Part shown: positions 60,301-64,000 of the stretch, in pieces | How the letters are laid out: each line of letters begins with the position of its first letter | How positions within the stretch are numbered: position 1 is the stretch's first letter | Program-made: the position numbers and the translations under genes | The notes under the pieces: generated by a model | Seen by the model: the letters and a program-made list of their open reading frames with translations, nothing else | Told to the model about the DNA's origin: nothing | The model's database searches: none | NCBI RefSeq assembly: GCF_018687715.1 | Contig: NC_056766.1 | Coordinates: 9,599,501-9,663,500, forward strand | Reading direction: 5' to 3' | Origin: Carya illinoinensis | Taxonomy: Eukaryota > Streptophyta > Magnoliopsida > Fagales > Juglandaceae | DNA: 64,000 bases

Positions 60301-60685
60301 GCCGATATAATTATCGGCTTTTCTTTTAACTTACTCCCTGCAAATTCCAGACAATCACCATCTGGAAGCTGAAAGGTAATTATCCGACTTCTGCAATTAA
60401 TACTCGCAGAATATCGGTATAGCCAATCCATCCCGAGAATGATATCAAAACCCAACAGCTTAAATACCACCAAATCAGCATCCAAGAACCTTTCCTCAAA
60501 ATTTAACGGGCATCCCAAAGCAACCTTGGAACACCACACCATTTCACCATCGGGTAGAACCACTACCATAGATTTCGGCAACGGTTCTATGACCAAATTA
60601 CACACCCGAGCAAAAGTGGAAGATACAAACAACTGTGACACACCGGAATCAAACAAAGTGCAAGCATAAAACTCATACAAACGGA
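57310..60685 (-). pseudogene. Chromovirus pol relic (PR-RT-RH-IN-chromodomain)
   Basis: In order on the minus strand: protease with TLFDSG (about 60650), reverse transcriptase with [16 protein letters not shown] (about 59990) and [11 protein letters not shown] (about 59655-59623), RNase H from 59262 ([24 protein letters not shown]-like block, DALSRKS), integrase zinc region (KCHTCRQVK, about 58450), integrase core ([23 protein letters not shown], 58356-58050), GPF/Y-like [11 protein letters not shown] (about 57630), and a chromodomain-like end with SWERVADMREQYP, stop at 57310. Stops lie at 59687, 59280, 58620, 58374 and 57429, and a one-base loss near 59398 shifts the frame. The polyprotein would have made and integrated the cDNA, with the chromodomain guiding it to heterochromatin. 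It is dead, but decay is light. Confidence 0.9.
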
Positions 60686-60789
60686 CTCTTCTTGAACCAA
60701 ATACATTAACCCATGAAATCCAAAAAAGCAAAGGAGAAACCAAAAATACCCAAAAATTAAATCCAACTTAAAATTAAATTAATCCATAC
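60686..60789 (-). other. Intron-like 104-nt insert at the gag-protease junction
   Basis: On the minus strand ACAG is followed by GTATGG, then a T-rich stretch with stops, then AAGAG and TCCGTTTG. Removing the GT...AG segment joins the gag frame to the protease frame exactly. Left in place, the frames differ and a stop intervenes. It could be a real intron, a recent short insertion, or an ordinary junction difference. The acceptor is not a strong plant consensus. Confidence 0.45.
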
Positions 60790-61984
60790 CTGTAATTACT
60801 CCAGCATCAAGGATCGCTGGTGCCTCATCATCCACCTCTCTGGGTGTGACAGCATAAACCCAGGCTTGCACTGCTTGTCTCGGATTGGTTCTTCCACCGT
60901 GTCTACCTCCACGGCCTCCTTGAACTCTGACGGGGCATTCCCGAGCAATATGTCCCATTTGGCCGCACCGGTAACACTGGGGTCCACTACTCAGCCGACA
61001 CTCGCCCTCATGAGCTCTATTACATGCTCCACAAATTGGTACCCGTCCTCCCATACGAACACCTGAGGACGTTTGAGGTCGAGTTCCGGTCCGCTGAACA
61101 AATTTCTGAGGCGAACCCGAGCTGCTTCCTTCACCAGAAAAACTCCGCCTCTTATGTCCTGGAGGGGAGCCCATACTCAGATTATTTTCTCGCTCCACAA
61201 GGGTGGCCACATCCACTAATTCCTGAAAAGTGGATATCCAATGGCTGACCACCATACGGCGTATATCAGGGCGTAGTCCCTCCTGAAAACAATCAGCTCG
61301 CATCTCCTCTGTGACGATAAGGTGGGGAGCAAATCGCCCAAGTTCTATGAATCTCCGGGCGTACTGTTCCACTGTCGCGCCCCCTTGGACCAAATCTGAG
61401 AACTCTCTTGCCTTTTGCTTCCTTACCGCTGCGGGAAAGAAGCGGTCATTAAATTCCTTCTTGAAGCGCTGCCAGGTCACAGCAGCGAAAGATCACAATT
61501 CTGATTCCAGCATCACCCTCTTGGTATCCCACCAATCAGACGCGGTGCCTTGTAATAGATAGCTGGCGTAGAGTACCTGTTGCGCCTCGGTGCATCCACA
61601 CACCTCAAATGTTCTTTCCAGGTCTTTGATCCATTTTCCAGCTTGAAGTGGATCCTCTTCTCCAGTGAAGTGTGGGGTTCTATGTGCCAGGAAGCGCTCA
61701 TAGGTGCATCCGGCTTGCACCATGCTACTGGACCCTCCTGGGTACATCCAAGGCCCTCCCTGATGTGGCCAAGGACCTCCTGGTTGTGGCCAAAACCCTC
61801 CTTATTGTAGCCAATGGCCCCCTTATTGTGGCCAAGGTCCTCCTTGTTGTGGCCAAGGCCCTGTCTGTTGTGGCCTAATATTCTGTTGCATAAACTCCGT
61901 CATCTGCCGTATTGCTTCGGCTATGGAGTCATCCCTTGAGGTATTGTCCCGTGGCTCCTGAGTAGATTTCCTTGGTCTCCCCAT
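60779..61984 (-). pseudogene. Chromovirus gag relic
   Basis: A single reading frame from an ATG at 61984 (GRPRKSTQEPRDN) through a Gln/Pro/Trp/Gly-rich repeat (PQQGGPWPQ). The retrotransposon gag core follows (KWIKDLERTFEVCGC, LLQGTASDWW, TWQRFKKEFNDRFFP), then the CCHC zinc knuckle CYRCGQMGHIAREC (about 60980-60940). It is broken by TAA at 61825 and 61804 (both at Gln positions of the repeat) and by TGA at 61495 (an expected Arg position). Gag would assemble the virus-like particle. All three stops are one transition from the expected codon. Confidence 0.85.
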
Positions 61985-62258
61985 TTTTCCTGCCACAACA
62001 CAACTCTTGACCTTCCTTTAAGAAAACAAATAAAACCATCATAAAATCAACAAAAAACAAAACCAACCTCACACAGCAAGAAACAAAAGAAATCAGCATG
62101 CAAAACATAACCAAATAAACAAAAACGAACAAACAAGTTCAAACAAATAAAGCAAATAAAACAAATTAAATAACTGTACTTAACATAATTTTAAAACACA
62201 GCTTTAAAAGCATTCTGGTACTACCTACAGGACATGTGGTTTTACCCAGAGCCAAACC

Positions 62259-62270
62259 GCTCTAATACCA
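62259..62270 (-). other. Primer-binding site (initiator Met tRNA type)
   Basis: TGGTATTAGAGC on the minus strand, two bases inside the LTR edge at 62273. One base differs from TGGTATCAGAGC. Confidence 0.9.
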
Positions 62271-62272
62271 CC

Positions 62273-64000
62273 TGTGACGCCCCCAAATCCCCACGCACGA
62301 ACACGGGGAAATCGAGACGTCCGGATGGTGACAACCCGGGTCACCACCCTATCGACGAGTGCCAAGTGTGTGCAAAAGCAACAAATATGCACGAAGGAAT
62401 ACGCAACGGATAACGAAAGTCATATAACTAAGTACCAGAATTTTTTCTTAATACAAAACAAGTTGTTTAAAACATACATAAATAAAATATTACAAAAAAA
62501 ACACAAATATAGTTTTAAACCAAACTATAAAGCATAACTTCGACTCAAAACCCCGGCGGAGCCGCATCCTCGGGCTCAGCCTCCTCCTCCTCCTCCTCCT
62601 CGAATCCTGCACCAAAATCTACGGAACCAAAAATGGTACCGCAAGTAAGTAAAATCCAAATACCACTAGATAAAAGCATATATAACTCAAACAATATGCA
62701 TGAAGTGATGCCAATGCGTAAAACCCATAAAAACATATTTTTCCACGCAATCCAAAAATCCCATTTGGCCCAAAAACATATCCTTTCCAAATATCACGCC
62801 AAAAGTCACATTTGGCCTTTATCCATCTCAAACCATTATCCATTTTATCCGTATGCACCATGACCTCCCCTAGGAGTCATCCGCACACCCTGGCTCCAGT
62901 GCCACACCGCAGAGTACCACCACGCATGTGACACCTAACGAGTGATGCCCAGTCTCGCGCCCCGCGCGTTCGTAGCCAAGCATCTTCTAGCCCTCACCAG
63001 CGAAGGGCCACGGAGTCGGTGCATAGGGCGATGCCCGGTTCCGCGCCCGGCGCGTTTGTAGCCAAGCATCCCCTAGCCCCCGCTCCGGTCGTCGCCCAGT
63101 GACAACCCAGGGGACATCACTCAGTTTATTCCGCTCCCGAGTGACCAGAGGGCTCCACCGAGATAATACCCCATCCCGGCTTGGGGTCGTGATACACACG
63201 CACCCGTAAGTCCACTTACACCAATTAAACAGGCTTTTCTCAATTAAAAAAAAAAAATACACGTGCATGCACCATGTAAATGCTATATCAATGCACCAAA
63301 AATAATCAACCAACATATATCAATAAAACAAGCAACTCCGTCCTCCATCCATCCAACCCCCGAACTCCTCGGACTCAGTCCGGAATCACCCAACCAGCAG
63401 ATAAATTATTGAAAGAGCAATATATATAAATCTGAAAATAGGGTTTGGAAAATACTTTTAGCGTTATACGGTATTTTTAGAAAGCTTGCGGCGTTGCAAA
63501 CGGCGGAGAAAAAGTAATGTAACAGTGAAAATTCACTGTGGCCGTGGGTTGTAAAATACCCACTTTAGAACGGGGACAAACCAGGGCTTGGGATTGATAG
63601 AGAATGGTCTAGGGATGATTATGAAGCTATTGGAAGTGGTGGTTGGCCGTGGGTGGCGGCGGAAATGGTGGTTGATGGCCGGATTTCCCAAAATGGAAAG
63701 CTAGCTCGTGGGAGCTGTTCCGGTGGCTATTAGGGGCCGAAAATGGGTGGGTTAGGACGGTAAGGGACCGATGATGAAGTGGTGAAGAAGTGGTGGCCGG
63801 AGGTGGAACGACGGCGGCAGATCGAGGCAAAAACCGTGGGGGCTTCAAGGGCGTTTTCCGGCCAAACGACTGGCTGGATGGAGCTGAGGTTCGGTGGGGA
63901 GGTGCGCCGGAGGGAGGGGCTTCGACCGGTGGGGGTGGTGTGCCGCACGGCGGCCGGACGGCGGTGGGTCGAGGGGCTGAGTTGGTTACGGCGTGGGAGA
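62273..64000 (-). repeat. 5' LTR of the chromovirus (continues past the window)
   Basis: Starts TGTGACGCCCCC on the plus strand, the inverted form of the solo LTR end GGGGGCGTCACA. It can be followed against 3122 down to about 1400 of the solo copy. It has two hairpin units where the solo LTR has five, and both copies of the 86-bp duplication. Confidence 0.92.

Larger units (their letters stand above)
56612..64000 (-). mobile_element. Ty3/gypsy chromovirus, Tekay/Del-like, running off the right edge
   Basis: On the minus strand the order is 5' LTR (62273 to beyond 64000), primer-binding site, gag, protease, reverse transcriptase, RNase H, integrase, chromodomain-like end, polypurine tract and a truncated 3' LTR (57190 down to about 56612). 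The LTR edges match the solo LTR at 976-3122. LTRs over 2 kb, a Met-tRNA site and a C-terminal chromodomain fit the Tekay/Del lineage. Coding frames contain eight stops and one frameshift, so the copy is inactive. The 3' LTR keeps only about 580 bases, so its outer part was deleted. Confidence 0.92.

Overview
The window is nuclear DNA from a woody eudicot. The evidence is one intact host gene with plant-type GT-AG introns, a WUSCHEL-related homeobox gene of the WOX4 type at 46917-48125, set in about 60 kb of nested plant transposable elements. Several short inverted-repeat elements (14642-14811, 21441-21785, 45597-45951) resemble, from memory, MITE families abundant in Fagales such as walnut, hickory and oak. 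I therefore favour a Fagales tree, but this is inference and not proof. No bacterial-type operon, CRISPR array, rRNA or tRNA gene was seen.

Layout from left to right. Positions 976-3122 are a solo LTR of a Ty3/gypsy chromovirus with a perfect 5-bp target duplication. Positions 5293-13134 are a decayed autonomous-type Helitron (Rep-helicase relic plus replication protein A relic, ending in a hairpin and CTAG), itself hit by a LINE fragment. Positions 13-19 kb hold MITEs, a hAT-like element and a copia-type LTR whose upstream part carries a 51-bp tandem array. Positions 19736-21197 are a poly(A) retroposon with a 14-bp target duplication.

Positions 21911-30381 are a nest. A CACTA transposon (21952-29936) sits in a tandemly duplicated unit of about 240 bp. 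A young gypsy element (23759-28699, LTRs about 1.6% divergent by hand count) sits inside a coding exon of the CACTA. Next come a gypsy pol relic (32145-33600) and a Sirevirus-like copia element (33991-39768, perfect target duplication GGTTC) that has lost its pol region.

Positions 39774-46916 are the long, apparently gene-free upstream region of WOX4. WOX4 has three exons, encodes 225 residues and looks functional. It is followed by about 2.3 kb of spacer, a nearly complete but inactivated L1-type LINE (about 50471-55996), and the 3' part of a Tekay/Del-like chromovirus on the minus strand (56612 to past 64000). That chromovirus is the same family as the solo LTR at 976-3122. Its gag-pol is broken by eight stop codons, each explainable by one C-to-T or G-to-A transition, and by one frameshift.

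Functionally only WOX4, a regulator of vascular cambium, is expected to serve the host. The rest is a layered record of transposition.
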